Below are positions 50,335 to 62,556 of a stretch of DNA of 64,000 nt, one piece after another. The stretch spans positions 62,001 through 126,000 of the forward strand of contig NW_026516267.1 in the NCBI RefSeq assembly GCF_025602895.1. The letters run 5' to 3'. Made by a program: the position numbers and the translations under genes. The first letter of the stretch is position 1. Every line of letters starts with the position of its first letter. The stretch comes from Polychytrium aggregatum (taxonomy: Eukaryota > Chytridiomycota > Chytridiomycetes > Polychytriales). The notes below the pieces were generated by a model. The model was not told the DNA's origin, searched no databases, and worked only from the letters and a program-made list of their open reading frames with translations.

Positions 50335-50897
50335 ACAACACCATCGGTGCAGTCACCCTCGAGGCCATCCAGCTGGGATCAGAGCCGATCGTCGCAGCGC
50401 CGACCGAGCCACCCACAGCGTCCCGCAATCGGACCGGATCGGTGGCTTGGCTGTTGGTGGCTTGGCAGTTTGGCGTGGCGGCTGTGGTGGAATGACAGCC
50501 TGGCTCGAACGGGATGGAGCCGGCTGCACCCATTGGCTGTGTGACTATTTTCTCAACCCGCTCCATGTTCATCCTGCACAATGGCTATGGGGATGGCCTG
50601 TTGGGTTCCATGGTTTCTTCTATGGTCACTTCACGTTTCGTGGCTCCTTTTATGAAATCGTTTGTCAGCCTCTCCGACATTTGGTGCTGATTGTGTGCTT
50701 TCGTTCGTGAGGAGTATGGGACTGGCACTCCAGGTTCGAAATGCCTTTCAGGGGCGAATCTCGCCTTCGCTCCATCTCGGCCGCTCTCGAGGCTGGCGCT
50801 GAAGCTGTTTCCACAAGGCGACACCCACATTGTGACGATATTGCTCTCATTTTGCATTCCGAAAACCCGTTTCTCCTCAACTATAAATGCTTTTATT

Positions 50898-53800
50898 TCA
50901 GTGCCCTCTTTCCGCATCTCTCGATAGCTCGGCCATTTTACCAAGTAGTTCTAAACCGACAATTGCATCATCAACTCCTCCAATGTCAACCCCAATTAGC
51001 TTGGCAAGGATCGATTTGAGCAGGTCGCATTTTTGCTTGATGCATCGACACAGGTCGCGCTGTTGTTTAGTTGCGTTGACTAGATTCTTCTGCAAGCAAT
51101 CGTAGTCTTCTTGTAGTTGGTAGTACTGACGGATTAGGTCAACCTGTCCGATTTCTCTCATTTCGGACCCGTGCAGTGTTCCCAGGCCGTTTTGCGAAGC
51201 ACAGGTTGCTGCTACCCTGGACTTGATTTGGAGCCGCTCTTTCAGCTCGCTTTCCATGAACGAAAGCTTCAAAATCAATTCATCAAAGTACATCTTGCGC
51301 TCCTTCTCGTGCTCAAGATCCTCTCTTGCGGCCTCAAAGGTATCATCGTATTCCTGCTTCATGTCTGACAGCTGGGCCAGAGCACTCTCTACACTTAACG
51401 ACTGGGCCGTGCCTTGGTGGAGCATGGACCGGACACAAGATGGCTGCGCGGATTCGTCGGCTGAGACCACTTTCGAGACATGTGGGGTTGGAGGCGGTGT
51501 TGCTGGGTGTTTCTGGGACGAGTCGGTCAATGCAATCCCAGGCTGCGTCGACTGGTGTGTGGTGTCATCGACTGCTTGAGGTGTAGCATTTGGTTGCGGT
51601 AGAGACTCGGATTTGAGCATCTGTCTTCTCAGGCTCTGTGAAGGCCAAGGTAATAATCAAAAGTGAATCAGCATCGGCACAAAACAGAGGGCACCGATTG
51701 TTCCCAAGACCGATAATGGGCATTCGTAAGCCCGCCTCCAAGAAAAGCTGTGGCTGTGTGGCTTATATTGCCAAGGTCCCGCCTACCTGATCAGAATTGT
51801 CTGCCTCTTGCGCCTTCATTCCGAGATTCTGCAAGGTACCCAGCATCCATTCGGAGCACTTGAGCTGGAGCGCCGACTGCAGGGCCGTATCGCCATACAG
51901 ATCTTGCATGTTGATGAGGGCCATGAACCGGGCATCGTGCTGTGCCAATTGTCGCCAGCACTCCACATCATCAAGTCGAGCGTCTTGGTTGAGCAGCGAT
52001 AGCGAGTCGCTGCCCCTGGACAGTGAGCTGAAATGATGCTTCCACAGCATCTTCTTCATGTATAGCACCAACGACTGAAGATAGTACTCGATGGCATCCT
52101 TGTTGCTCTTGCTGCGCGATTCTTGCAGAACCAGGTGGTGGAACACGGTCTGGTTGCTGTTGTCGGCCACAAAAACCAGATCGAAGGGGACCAAGTCGAG
52201 GAACTTGCTGAAGCAATCTTGTTCGTAAAAGTGGCTTGACTGGATGGCACGGATAAGGACGGTTTCGCCCAGTTTGTTGGCAATCCGCAGATCGGCTCTG
52301 GCCTGCTTCATGAGGGCGAGATGCCGGATCCGCCCAAAGTAAGCCAACCAATGAATTGCGGCGTTCCCGTTGTCGTCCAGAACACGACTCAGGTCGAATT
52401 TCTCAATCAGTGCCAAGTCCTCGCTGTCGCTCCCGCGAGGCTTGCGCAAGAGTCCAAAAAACTTGCGGATTTCTCCGTTGGTGCAGATGTTGAGCAAAAT
52501 CTCCTTGTTCCGGTCCTCCGATGAGATGCTTTGGTATGGGTCTGAGCTCTCGACCAAAACCGCGGCGACTTCGCTGTCGATCCAGTCACGTTCAACGGGC
52601 TCCAAGCCTGGGTCGCTTAGCGAAGAGCGCGAGGAGGGACGTTTGAAAGTCGAGACCCCTCGATGGGGACTTTGGGCCAGATCTTGGTCGAGTCGCATGT
52701 CGTCATACAGCTGCTCGTATTTGCGCACGCGGCCATGGCGCAAGTCCAATGTCCCGTTCTGATTGTGGCCCAGCGAATTGGGCTGTGATTGAGTCCGGAT
52801 CCGGCCCCATCCTAGGCCTCGCAGGCTGTCCACTCGTGCATGAGAGTAGACAGGAGACTCAGATATCGACCGCCGTTGGCTTGTGTGGGTCCGAGCGAGG
52901 TGATATTTTGTCCCAGTGTAGAGTCTGTGTGCAGCCTCAAGATCAAGCTCATGCGAGGCACGTTCGTCGTCGTGGGCGCCGTGGACTGCATCCCTCGGTC
53001 TGCTGGAGCCATTGTGGCGCGGCCGCTTGTAGATCCCGGAAGGGTATCTCAGACTATCTTCGGTTTGGCGCTTGGAGGCGACAATGGTGACTCTGGTTGA
53101 GTGTTCTGGACGGTCTGGGTCGGTGGTAGGGTAACTAGTAGCACCCATTCGCCGGTAATCGGATGCTGAAGACGAGTATATGTGGTGCGGATCACGATAC
53201 ACCTCGGAAAGTCGTGTCGGGTCGTCGGCCTCTGGAGCGAGCTGCCTTGGGAACTTTGGAGTGGATTCGAAGAAAGTGGATATCGGAGCCAATGGCGGCG
53301 ACGAAGACGGCGGGGAGACGGTGATGGCCGGATGCGAAGGGGTATTCTTGGAGAGGCCGTATGGCGGAGAGTCCCTGCTGCTCCGCGGTACAGACATACT
53401 GGCGCCTATTTCCCGGACCGGAGGGAGGTATTCTTCACAACCATATTTTGTGATGGCCGATCGCCCAGATTCGACCAGGGCACTGCAATTCAGGATAGAG
53501 AGAGGCTGGGTTAGAACAAGTCGTCGTGCACTGGCATTGCCATGGAGCTCGCACACAGCAACGACGCCGTGAGCTTCATGGACGTTCCGGGATGGTGTGG
53601 GCAGCAGCCTCAAGCAGGTTTCAGAGACCTACCTTGCGGGCGTTCGGCTTTTGAAAGACCAATCGTGGGTTGAGGAGCGAAGAGGCTGCAACGAATCGAT
53701 GGGCTCATCCGGTGCCCTTCGAAGGGTAATCGGATAGCCTCCGGCCACGTCGTGTCCGTAAGGGCCATCGCGAACAGCCACGTTGGCATTCTCCCGGCTT

Positions 53801-54870
53801 GCGGCAGCACTTTCTGATGAATGCGAATAGAAGTGGCCGGATCCTTGCAGAGGATTGTCGGAAGAGGGCGGGCGAGCGATCAACATAGCTGGTGTGGAAT
53901 CGACTTCCCATCCAGCAGAGACTCTTGGAGAATGGCGCCGAGAGACGGTGTCTGATGTTGAGGCGGGGTCTCGCCGGTGGGATGCCACAACCGCAGGCCA
54001 TGCAGTGCCTGAGGAGCCGGAGCCGGGATGGACATAGCGACCTGAGCTGGAGTGAGATTGGGCATGCGATGCGAGCTGAGGACGAGCCGAGAGGCTGGAA
54101 GTGCTGCCGTAGGACATGGATGGCGGATACGACGTATCCAACCGATGCGAGTGCTGAGGGTCCGAGTCTGGAACGGTCGTGGAGTAGCCCCTGAGTCCCG
54201 AATGGCGAGCAGCAGGGTCGAACTCGACAATGGGTGTTGGCCTCTCGACTTGTGTGGCAGCAGACGAATCTCGCGAACGCAGACGCCCATAGACGGGCGC
54301 TAAATACGACGACTGCGAGGAGTCGATGTGGTCGATTGAGGAGCGATAGCTCGAGCGATCGAGCGAGGGATACGGGTCGGGGCGATCGAGCAACGAACTT
54401 GGGCGATGATGGGAGCCATGACGGTCACTGAGTCGGGATGGCTGGTCGTCCGGTTGGGGGTGATCTCGGTGAGCGGCAGGGTAGTCGGTGCCAGATAGTC
54501 GAGCGGATGGTCGAGCGGATGGGTATGCATCCTCGTGGTAAGCCGATCGGTCGATATATGCAGTGTAATCGCTGGAGTCGATGGTGCTGTGGTATGGCTC
54601 GCGGCTGGGATGGTACGACCACGCAGACACCGAGGACTTTGGTTGTGGAGAGCGGGGCCGGGGGCCAAAGGAAGATTCGGAAACGGCAAGCGGAGGCGGT
54701 GGCCAATGTGCCGACGAGGGGCGGTCGGGGTAGCTTTCGGGAGGATGTTGTCTTGTGAACATGGATGGGTCTCGATGGGACGGCAGATAGCCGCTGGTGA
54801 AAGATCGGGCGGCGCCTGGTTCAGAACGGTAGGACGATTGCGGCGGATAGTCAGGGAGACTGCTGGACAT
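50898..54870 (-). CDS. Swi6/Mbp1-like ankyrin-repeat cell-cycle regulator
   Basis: This resembles the ankyrin subunits of the fungal G1/S transcription complexes SBF and MBF. Three exons are inferred. 53629-54870 (start MSSSLPDYPPQSSYRSEPG) is a long Ser/Tyr/Pro-rich disordered part. The second, about 51788-53485, has more disorder, then the ankyrin region: NGNAAIHWLAYFGRIRHLAL, LGETVLIRAIQSSHFYEQDC, NQTVFHHLVLQE and LYGDTALQSALQLKCSEWML. The third, 50898 to about 51634, is Ser/Pro-rich then coiled coil (EYDDTFEAAREDLEHEKERK) and a helical end (CDLLKSILAKLIGVDIGGVDDAI). Ankyrins followed by a C-terminal coiled coil match Swi6/Mbp1/Swi4. No APSES DNA-binding domain is seen, so a Swi6-type co-factor is more likely. 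Confidence 0.72.
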
Positions 54871-56626
54871 GATGAATGGGATTATGCCGAGGTAGGGTTG
54901 AAGCTGGGGTCAAAGTTGGGATCGGGATGGAGGTTAAGATCGGGATGGAGGCTGGGGCTGAGGCTGAGGCTGAGATTGTATTGATGAGCGAAAGACGGGA
55001 GCATTGACCAAAGGACCAGTGTATGGACAGGAGAGGTTGCCCGGGACGACACAGCCAATGGCCGGCGAGAACGACAGCGACTTGGGGGGGGGCTGCGGGA
55101 TGGGAGGACCAGACCGGCGGCCGAGAGGATCGAGATTGGTCAGGGACGCAAAGAAGCCGAGGCCGAAAGGGCAGACGGCGGGAGAAGGAGGAGAGATGAG
55201 TGGAGACTCACCTCGAACGGATGCGGCGATGACGACCACGGAAGCGGCAGCAAAGGAGAGAAGCCGAATGTGGCAGGCAGGCAGACAGGCAGGTCAGGAG
55301 GACAGGGCGAGGGGAAATGCGGTCCAGCGGGAAAGCCGAGCAGAGATCAGGACGCAGGAAAGAGCGAGCGGAGCGGGAAAGAACCGAGCCAAGCCGAGCA
55401 GGAAAGAGCAGGAAAGAGCAGGAAAGAGCAAAGAAGGGCAGGAATGAGCCGGTGGAGAACGACCGAGATGGGCAATGCGCAGGGGCAAGATGGATTCTGG
55501 GCGGGGACAAGGACGGCAATGGGTGAGTGGCGGTGGCGGATCACAGGGCGACGCAACGGGGACGGCGACCTGGCAAGATGACCGAGACACAGCAACCTGG
55601 GCGAGATGGCCGAGATGGCCGAGATGGCCGAGTGGAGATGTGATTGGCAAAGGCTGTGATGGGCAACGAGGCGAGGGCCGTGATGGGCAACGAGGTGACT
55701 GTGAACGAATGCCGGGACTCGGCACTTTGGAGCAGCCACGATGCAGAGTGGCAGAGTGGCAGAGTGCGGGCGAGAGGCCGGGGCAAGCTCGGCAACCAGG
55801 AGAGCGGCCGGGCCGGGCGAGGATCGGTGCGGGAGACGCTGCGGGAGACAGTGCGGGCGGCGGGGTCGTCCAAGTTGGAGGGCCCAAGTCGGAGGACCCA
55901 TCGAACGACGGGGCGGGTGGAGTGCGGCCGGTGGTGTCGGCGTCATGTGCCCTGTTGCGGCCGCGGGGTTGCGCTTTGGCCGAGCCGGACAGATTGCGGG
56001 GTGGACGGCCAGCGAGGCGGACAGCGTGCGAGCTGGTCGCATTCTGGGGACATGATCCCTGGCCATGCCACAGACACAGCTCGGCGATATGTCAGAGCAC
56101 ATGATTCAGGAAGAAATGCTGCAACCATCGACGGACTGCTGCTGGCACTTGCTGCCACGACCCCGGCACCACCAGCACCATCAGCACCACCAGCACCATC
56201 AGCACCACCAGCACCACCAGCACCACCAGCACCACCAGCACCACCAGCACCATCAGTCCGACCCCAAGAAGGTTGCCTCCTGGCGCCACGTCCCATGCGG
56301 CATCAGGACCCACAAGCGCTGGCCACCCCCATGGGCCGCCTTGTCTGCGCCGCCCCCACACAAGCACCGACCGCGCACACTGCGCACGCCGCGCTGGCTC
56401 GACAAGGGCCAGGGCGCGAACACCAGCGCCCAATCGACGGCGCCACGTGACAGGAATGGGCCTGCCGGCTCTGCTTCATCGGGCCCTCACTTGGATGTGA
56501 GTCGCTCTATTGCCATTACTGCTGTTGTTGCGGTGCACGAGCAAAACCCGTGGTGAAAACTCCTCCTGGCCCCCTCCTGGCCCCCTCCTGGCTCCCTCCT
56601 GGCCCCCTCCTGGCTCCCTCCTGGCG
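54871..56626. other. G-rich intergenic region with simple repeats
   Basis: There is no supportable gene. Repeats seen are GGATGGAGG/GAGGCTGAGG near 54925-54975, AGCAGGAAAG near 55395-55430, GAGATGGCC at 55600-55630, (CACCAG)n at 56160-56255, and a CTCCTGGCCCC-type repeat at 56563-56628 adjoining the stop of the next gene. Confidence 0.6.
56160..56255. repeat. (CACCAG/CATCAG)n hexamer
   Basis: About sixteen copies of a six-base unit. The plus frame gives His-Gln-His runs. Confidence 0.9.
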
Positions 56627-59600
56627 TCAGTGGTACTTTTGGATGATCTCCCGCCCGGCCTTGAGCTGCCCAATCTCGCGCCTCAGGAGCTCGTGGTGTT
56701 TCTGCAGCTCGTATACAGCCTTCTCCTGCTTGACGATCTCGGCTCGCTGGGCACTCATGCTCTCGCGCAGCAGAGCAAGGTCGTACTCGAGCTGTCGCTG
56801 CTTGGCTTCCTGGCTCTGCAGGATCGCTCGCTCCTTGTTGATTGTGGACCGCCGCTTGGCAACCTGGTGGTGTGCCTCGGCTTCCTTGCGCTCGAGGTCT
56901 CGGATGATATGGCTGATAGCATCGGGCTGACCAAAGAACATCGGGCTCGTCCGGCACTCGTCCAGATCCATGTGGCAGCTATGTTTCCCGTCCGCCGCGG
57001 CCGCGATGCGGTGCTGACTCGGGAAGCCATGTGGTGGATGGCCACCTGGGCCAGAAACGGTATCCCCGAAACCATTGATGGTCACTGCGACCACATCGCT
57101 CGTCCGGCAATACGCGGATCGCTTGACGCATTGTAAGGGCTCGCTGCTTTCGATGCGTCGTTTGCCGGGCTTGGATTCTTCCTGAGGGCTGCTGCCATTC
57201 TCCAGCACGGCGTTGTCCTCGGACATGTCCATCACGTCCCCTTCGTCGCTGTCGTTGCTGCTCTCACTTTTGGGTTCGCTCTTATTGCCGCCACCGTCGT
57301 CGCGCCGTGCGACATGTGCCATCAGCTGCGGCATGTTGACTTTGAGGCGGCGGTGGTAGTGGCTCTTGAGCTGCTCTGCCGATTTCTCAACAACCGCAAG
57401 CTTGTTGTATCTGTTTGGTGGCCAACCAAATATGCCATGAGACACCCCATCAACCTTCCTCGATGCTGCTTATGCCCCCCGCTGAGGTGCCTACAAGTAG
57501 CTCGGACCTGGCGTCGCTGCATGGTGGCAACGGTGCCAAACAGAGCACTCTACGGCATCGACCTCATCGCTATGGGAGAGTCGGAACCTACTCGATGCAG
57601 AGCTTTGTCCAGAACACAAGGCCATTGCTTGAGAACTGAGGAATCAGCCTTGCGAGCGTCAGGCTGTCCTCCTCGCTGCGGGTCGGATCGGTGGTGGAGA
57701 CATGATCAGTTCACCATGCGTCAGGGAGGTGGCAGATGCATGGATATCCTACGATAAACCCCTTCTACTTCTTGCACGGTATCCAATGCATAGATCAGCG
57801 TGTTCGCGATATGTGAAGAGCCTATCGGCGCAAAGGCCCCATGCCCGCAAGTTGATATATCAGAGAATGAGGGAGGGGGTGTACCTCCAGCCAGCCGGCC
57901 GACTCTCGGGACCTGTTCGGCTTGACAATGCAGCCGACACGAGTTCATCGGTGCCATTGCCCTTGAGTTTGCGATTGTAGTGGCCCTTGAGCATCTCTGG
58001 CGTTCTCGGAACTGATGCCACTTTGTTGAATCTGTGGGTGCATCCGGCGCATATATAGACTGCAGTGAGAACGACTGCATCGAAAGATGTCCCACAAAGC
58101 ATCATCAAGGATCTTATGACGGATAGTTCGAATCGCTTGGCTTCAGCAGCTCATGGTGCCTCTCTTACTCTGGACATATCCTCGACCACGAGATGGTGCC
58201 GTGGTGTGTGTGCTGCGGTATCAACTCAAGGAGGACTTTGCTGTCGTCATCGCTAGGCATGAGTCAACGATAGATGTCAGCTAGGCGCACACAGCCCCGG
58301 AGAGCAGAGCGACTGAAGCACCGGGTTCGACCGAGGGCAAGAGATACCTGAAGGTGGTAGAGACACTCTTTGGCGCAATCACCATCTCGACCGGCGTTGC
58401 TGGCCTTGGGGCCCGTTTCTGGCCAACTCGCGATGATCTTCGTTGTGCTCCGTCCGACGGATGCTCGTCCAAGGATCCCGTGTCGCCAGAGGCAAAGTCC
58501 AGCTCGGCGACTGGCAATCCGGACTCGCATTCGTCGTCCGTGTGGGGCTCGAGATCGCTTTTGTGGCTCTTTATGCTTGCGTCGCTCGCTGGTCGGATAT
58601 GGCTACTGTCGCTGGTATCCTCAGTTTGGCTGTGGTGGTTGCGGCCGACGGGAGCGACTGTCCCAGGGGAAGTCGGCTTGCTGGCTTGCAAGCCAGAAGC
58701 GCGAACCCGCTGGCGCGCTTCGTCCTTCCGGAGCTCCTGGACTTGGGTCTGCAGAAAGGCATGTCCGTCGTAGATGTTTTTGACGTTGATCATCGACATG
58801 AGCTTGCGGAATCGTTCGGCCAGAGCCTTGTTGGACCGGGGTGCGAACGAGTGCTGCGCTGACCACTCGTTGTATCTGCGAGGGTTGGAGAGAGGCAGTG
58901 TGTGAGCCTACGCTATCTTTGGTCGCTGATGGCTGTGGAGGGCAGCAATAGCGATGGTCTGAGTGATGGTGATGGTGATGGTGATCTAAAGGTAGTGATG
59001 AGTAAAAGCCGACAAAGAATGGCCAGCTGATACTGACAAGCAATCATGAGAGCCAGCAAGGGCAGCAGGTGCCTCAAGCAGCATCCAGTACTTACATCAC
59101 AGACATGGCGTGCCAGTCAATAGGCGACGCCGAGTTGCACACCAGCTCCAGCAGCATTTCCGATTCTTCAAAGCTGCGGAGTTGTACGGGTATAGGTGAG
59201 TCTCAAATTCGGTGACGCTCTGACGGTCGGCGAGATCGGTGAGCCCCCGGCAACGGTACCGTCGTGGGAATGACTCCTGTGCAAGTGGTATCGAAAGCAG
59301 CGGCGCTGGCAGCATCGGCGTGGGGATGCGTGCGACCACTCACTTGTAGCAGTGTGTACTCATGGGCCAAGATGAGGTGGCATCTTCGAACTGATTGCCC
59401 AGGAAGGCCCGAAGATGCACAAAGGCCGATGGATCGAGGGGAAGGTCGCCTGGGCGGGTAAGCAGGTCTGTACTGTTGGGCGACGGTACCAGCGGAGAAC
59501 CTGGCTGCGAGGATAAGCCGTCCCGGGCCGCGTTTTCAAACTCGCTGTGGGCCTCTGAGTCTTCCTGATCCGACTGCTCGTTATACGAGATAACCTTGGT

Positions 59601-59867
59601 TTTGGAGCGCAGAGAGATGGAGCTATGGGGCTCTGGGATGCTGGCGCTTGCCGAATCTCGGTGGCCCTGAAGGAATCGGGCTCTGAACTCGAGCGGGTCC
59701 TTTGACGGTTCGGGGGGGCTGGCCAACAGCTCGGGATCCTGTGCAAACTCAGGACACGAGGCGGACTTGGGCGAATCGCCTCGGCTTGGGGTCGAGGGCA
59801 GGTCGCCTCCCAAGTAGCCGTCGGTTGGGATGGTGGGAACAGGGTCGCTGGCGTTTGTGTCCTGCAT
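56627..59867 (-). CDS. putative triple SANT/Myb-like nuclear protein
   Basis: A tentative multi-exon gene. The first exon (ATG 59867, MQDTNASDPVP) is disordered and contains KVISYNEQSDQEDSE. Three related SANT/Myb-like units follow, each split by an intron after the W..I part. Unit 1: FEESEMLLELVCNSASPIDW, then RSNKALAERFRKLM. Unit 2: SDDDSKVLLELIPQ...ISWSRI, then RFNKVASVPRTPEMLKGHY. Unit 3: RSEEDSLTLARLIPQ...VFWTKL, then RYNKLAVVEKSAEQLKSHY. Each second half ends in a basic helix (NRKLK, HRRLK). The last exon, 56627-57445, adds an acidic stretch, a KRR patch and a long coiled coil (RDLERKEAEAHHQVAKRR...). It is likely nuclear and DNA- or chromatin-binding, but no named family is recognised. 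Confidence 0.6.
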
Positions 59868-60865
59868 GCTGGGCACCGCGCTCCTATGAGGAGCGGTGCG
59901 TGTCGACAGGAGCGACGATCATTGCGGCGGTAGTGAGCCAGGGAACGGGAGTCTGGCGTGCTCGCGATATCGACCCCTCCGTCCTGGCCGTGATCATTCC
60001 AGGGGTAGTCGCAACAAGGACAGGGTGCCCGACACGCCCGGCCCGAGACACTGACGGCCAGCTGGCAAAGGCTCGGCGCTGGCGTGTCTCGGGGAGGGGT
60101 TCCCCGGCTCGGCGCACCCGCGGGAACGGATGCATGCGACGATGCGAACGACTGCAGAGAGGAGGCCGTGCCGGGGGAGGTCACTTACGATCGGCACTCG
60201 CGATTGAGGTGGGAACGGCAAGGCCGGAGGGGTGCAAGATGCAACGGCCCAGGAGTCGATTGGCCGTGAGATAGCGAGCAGAGTGCACCCACAAGACACC
60301 GGCGTCACGTCGGTCCTTCGGCAAGAGGCAGGCGGGGTTGGCGCTCAGACCCCGTGCGAACCGGGCCGGTCGCTGGCGAGCGCTGGGTCTCGGCCGATCC
60401 GCCGAGGAGCCAGGCGGCACCACCGCCCGCCAGCGGCAGGGTCTTGGGCACCCACCGGACGGACGTGCTGCAACTGGCGGCTCGACGCTCACAGGATCGG
60501 TGGGCACTCGGCCTGTGGAGATTTGTTCCCAGCAGTCGATGGAGATCCGGGCCAGCAGCCGTCGCCCCAGCATCGACCGCGATGTGCTTGCTGCTGACGG
60601 AGCACTTGATTCCACGACCCCGGCTGAGGCCATATGGGCTGTGGGTTCCGTCGATCGCAGTGCTGGTGCCGGTGCGACGCAGTAACTCACTGAATCGGTG
60701 GGACCTGTTTATTCCGCTCGTCCGCTCGTCCGTCCATCCTGCTCGTCATGCTCGTCCTGCTCGTCCTGTTGGTTTGATTTGTCGAGCCGGCTTGCTCATC
60801 CTGCACCTGGATCGAGCCACAAATGCGCGCCCACGTGGCGCAGCACGACCGGGGCGGATCGGCCG
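59868..60865. other. intergenic
   Basis: GC-rich, with several long frames on both strands but none with recognisable similarity. A further upstream exon of the SANT-like gene could be present. Confidence 0.35.
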
Positions 60866-60889
60866 TTTTTCTCTGACGTCAGAGAAAAA
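60866..60889. repeat. 24-base perfect palindrome with TGACGTCA core
   Basis: TTTTTCTCTGAC and its exact complement GTCAGAGAAAAA meet at the centre. The core is a CRE/ATF-type bZIP site. It sits exactly at the outer edge of the 61 kb Fanzor derivative. Confidence 0.8.
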
Positions 60890-60964
60890 ATTCTTGTTAA
60901 AAACATGAGCGAGAACGAAAAATCGCGCTCTCGGGGCCACCTCGGTCGGCGAGAAGAGCGAGCA

Positions 60965-61195
60965 GTCTCTGGCGAGAGACCCCCGAGGGAAGGCGAGAAG
61001 CCTCTCGCCGTCACACACACACACACACTTTGCACACACACACTTTGCAAGGGAGTCAAATACCTCCCATCGACCATCCCAAGAGGGATGGCAACCCCGA
61101 AGTGGACTGCCCAGAATATGGGCGACCCGGCATCCACTGTAGAAATACTCAAGGAACGGTGCAAGATACTTACAGTCTATCCAGAAAGAAACGGG
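60965..61195 (-). ncRNA. candidate Fanzor guide RNA region, copy 2
   Basis: Stems equivalent to copy 1 are kept: GTCTCT/AGAGAC (60965-60980), GGCGAGA/TCTCGCC (60992-61009) and CCATCCC/GGGATGG (61074-61091). Stem conservation between the copies supports a structured RNA, though the copies may be too young for this to be selective. Confidence 0.35.
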
Positions 61196-62085
61196 ACACT
61201 TCCCCTTCTAGGCTTCAGATGTCTGAACCCCGCTGACTGACTTGTAGGCCCAGTGGGCAAGCCATGGCATTGCACTCCTGTCTTCGTTGGCAATCTCTTT
61301 GTTTTGGTTGGTTTGGGAAGCACAGTCTTGAATACACCCGGTCGATCTCCTGTGGCGATGATCGACTGGCATACCGAGATCATGTTCCTTGAGGCATTGA
61401 TGTCTCGATCCCACAGCGTATGGCAGCTTGCACAGCTCCGGACAAAGTGTGGTTTCTCGATATCAAGATGCTCGACCTTCTCGAGTCGCTTGGCTTCCCG
61501 ACAATGTGAGCACACCTGGGATGTGTTGAACTCGTTCACCGAGCACACATGGATCTTGGAGACGGATCGGTCTGGTGGGCCTCTCTGGTGGTGGTGGAAC
61601 TGCTCGAAATACTTGGCGAACCTGAGTCTCCTGGGACTGGAGGCATATCCCTTCCCCTGTTTCCAGGAGGCATTCCCAAAGGCAATCACCACCTCGGTCT
61701 CCGGTGGTGCCTGGTCGATGACTTGCTTGCACATCTCGTGGACGGTGCGCTGTCGCTTGCCGTAGAGATCGAGTCGCTTGAATCGCCGTCGCCGGGTCAG
61801 GCTGAAGTACAGCTGTTTCTCCAGCATGTCTCCATTGAACACATGGCGAATGTATTGCAAAAAGGGGGCTATCCCGGGGATCTTGGGACTTGGTGTGGTG
61901 CTCATCCATTGCTGCAGACCAAGGATCTTGTGGGTGCTCTGGACCCACTTGGTCGCCTGGGTGATGTCTTTCGCTTGCGGGGAGCCATCTGGCGAGAAAA
62001 TAGCGACGATGGCTGGTCCTGCCCTTGGGGAAGAAAGAATCTCCTCAAAACCAGCGCATTTTGGGCAGGGAGTGATGCTGTTCAC
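61177..62085 (-). pseudogene. Fanzor C-terminal half without the RuvC-I aspartate, copy 2
   Basis: An uninterrupted 302-codon frame, longer upstream than in copy 1 (starts MNSITPCPKCAGFEEI). It keeps AFGNASWKQGKGYASSP, NEFNTSQVCSHC, CASC, and WDRDINASRNM. In the RuvC-I region it reads SSPRAGPAIVAIFSPDG where the full copy has GIDPGVGSIFTAV, so the catalytic aspartate is gone. The open frame could still give a protein with a zinc ribbon and a partial RuvC fold. It ends at the stop inside the TTTCTTTCTGGAT block. Confidence 0.75.
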
Positions 62086-62556
62086 AGTGGCGTCCTCGAT
62101 TCAGATCCAGAAACGCATCGCTCGCTCAATCAGTCGTGGGAAGACATCTTGTCAAGGTGAGTCTTGCCTGATAGCCAAACGATCATGTCATCTCGCTGAC
62201 ACACAGCCACGCTTGACTAGGTTTCCAACCAGAGAGATTCAGATGGTGGTGGTACTTGTCCGCAATCGGAGTGGAGCTTCCAACAATGATACAATTGGTC
62301 ATTCCTCCACACCAATCGCCCACCACCACCGTCAATCGGCTCAAGACGATACCAAATGCCGTCAACCCACAGTGGATTCATTCCAACTTTTGCTGCGCCA
62401 CAAACAATGTGACTTTCAGGTGACCGAGATGAGCAGCCGTGAGGGGCCGGAAAAAATTGATATCGTGCGCGGCGCCGAAAACCATACCACCACTCGTCAA
62501 GCTGACAGCACCAGCACCAGCACGAGCAGCAGCACCAGCAACACTCTCTGCCCACC

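Larger units (their letters stand above)
47819..50897. other. repeat-rich intergenic region
   Basis: About 3 kb with no gene that can be supported. It holds several simple repeats: GATGGGTGC at 48053-48126, a CATCATCGG run near 48632-48660, GTGGAAGGAGGCCAGCAGAA units near 49140-49200, a ~20-base unit at 49397-49478 and a CATCCA hexamer at 50258-50334. Long frames on both strands come from the repeats and show no similarity to known proteins. Confidence 0.6.
60880..62439 (-). mobile_element. non-autonomous Fanzor-derived element, copy 2
   Basis: An inverted copy of the 8.6-10.1 kb element, with the same parts in the same order: 5' segment (62439 down to about 62150), replacement linker, C-terminal coding remnant, conserved TTTCTTTCTGGAT block (61177-61195) and 3' stem-loops. 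Similarity ends in the T-rich AACAAGAATTTTTT run at about 60889. Differences from copy 1 are scattered substitutions and a shorter GT tract. Its 5' end is 118 bases from the ADE8 start codon, head-to-head. Confidence 0.75.

Noticed and set aside
47819-50897. Large frames with His-Pro and Met-Trp runs as genes
   Set aside because: They depend on hexamer repeats and have no conserved residues or splice logic.
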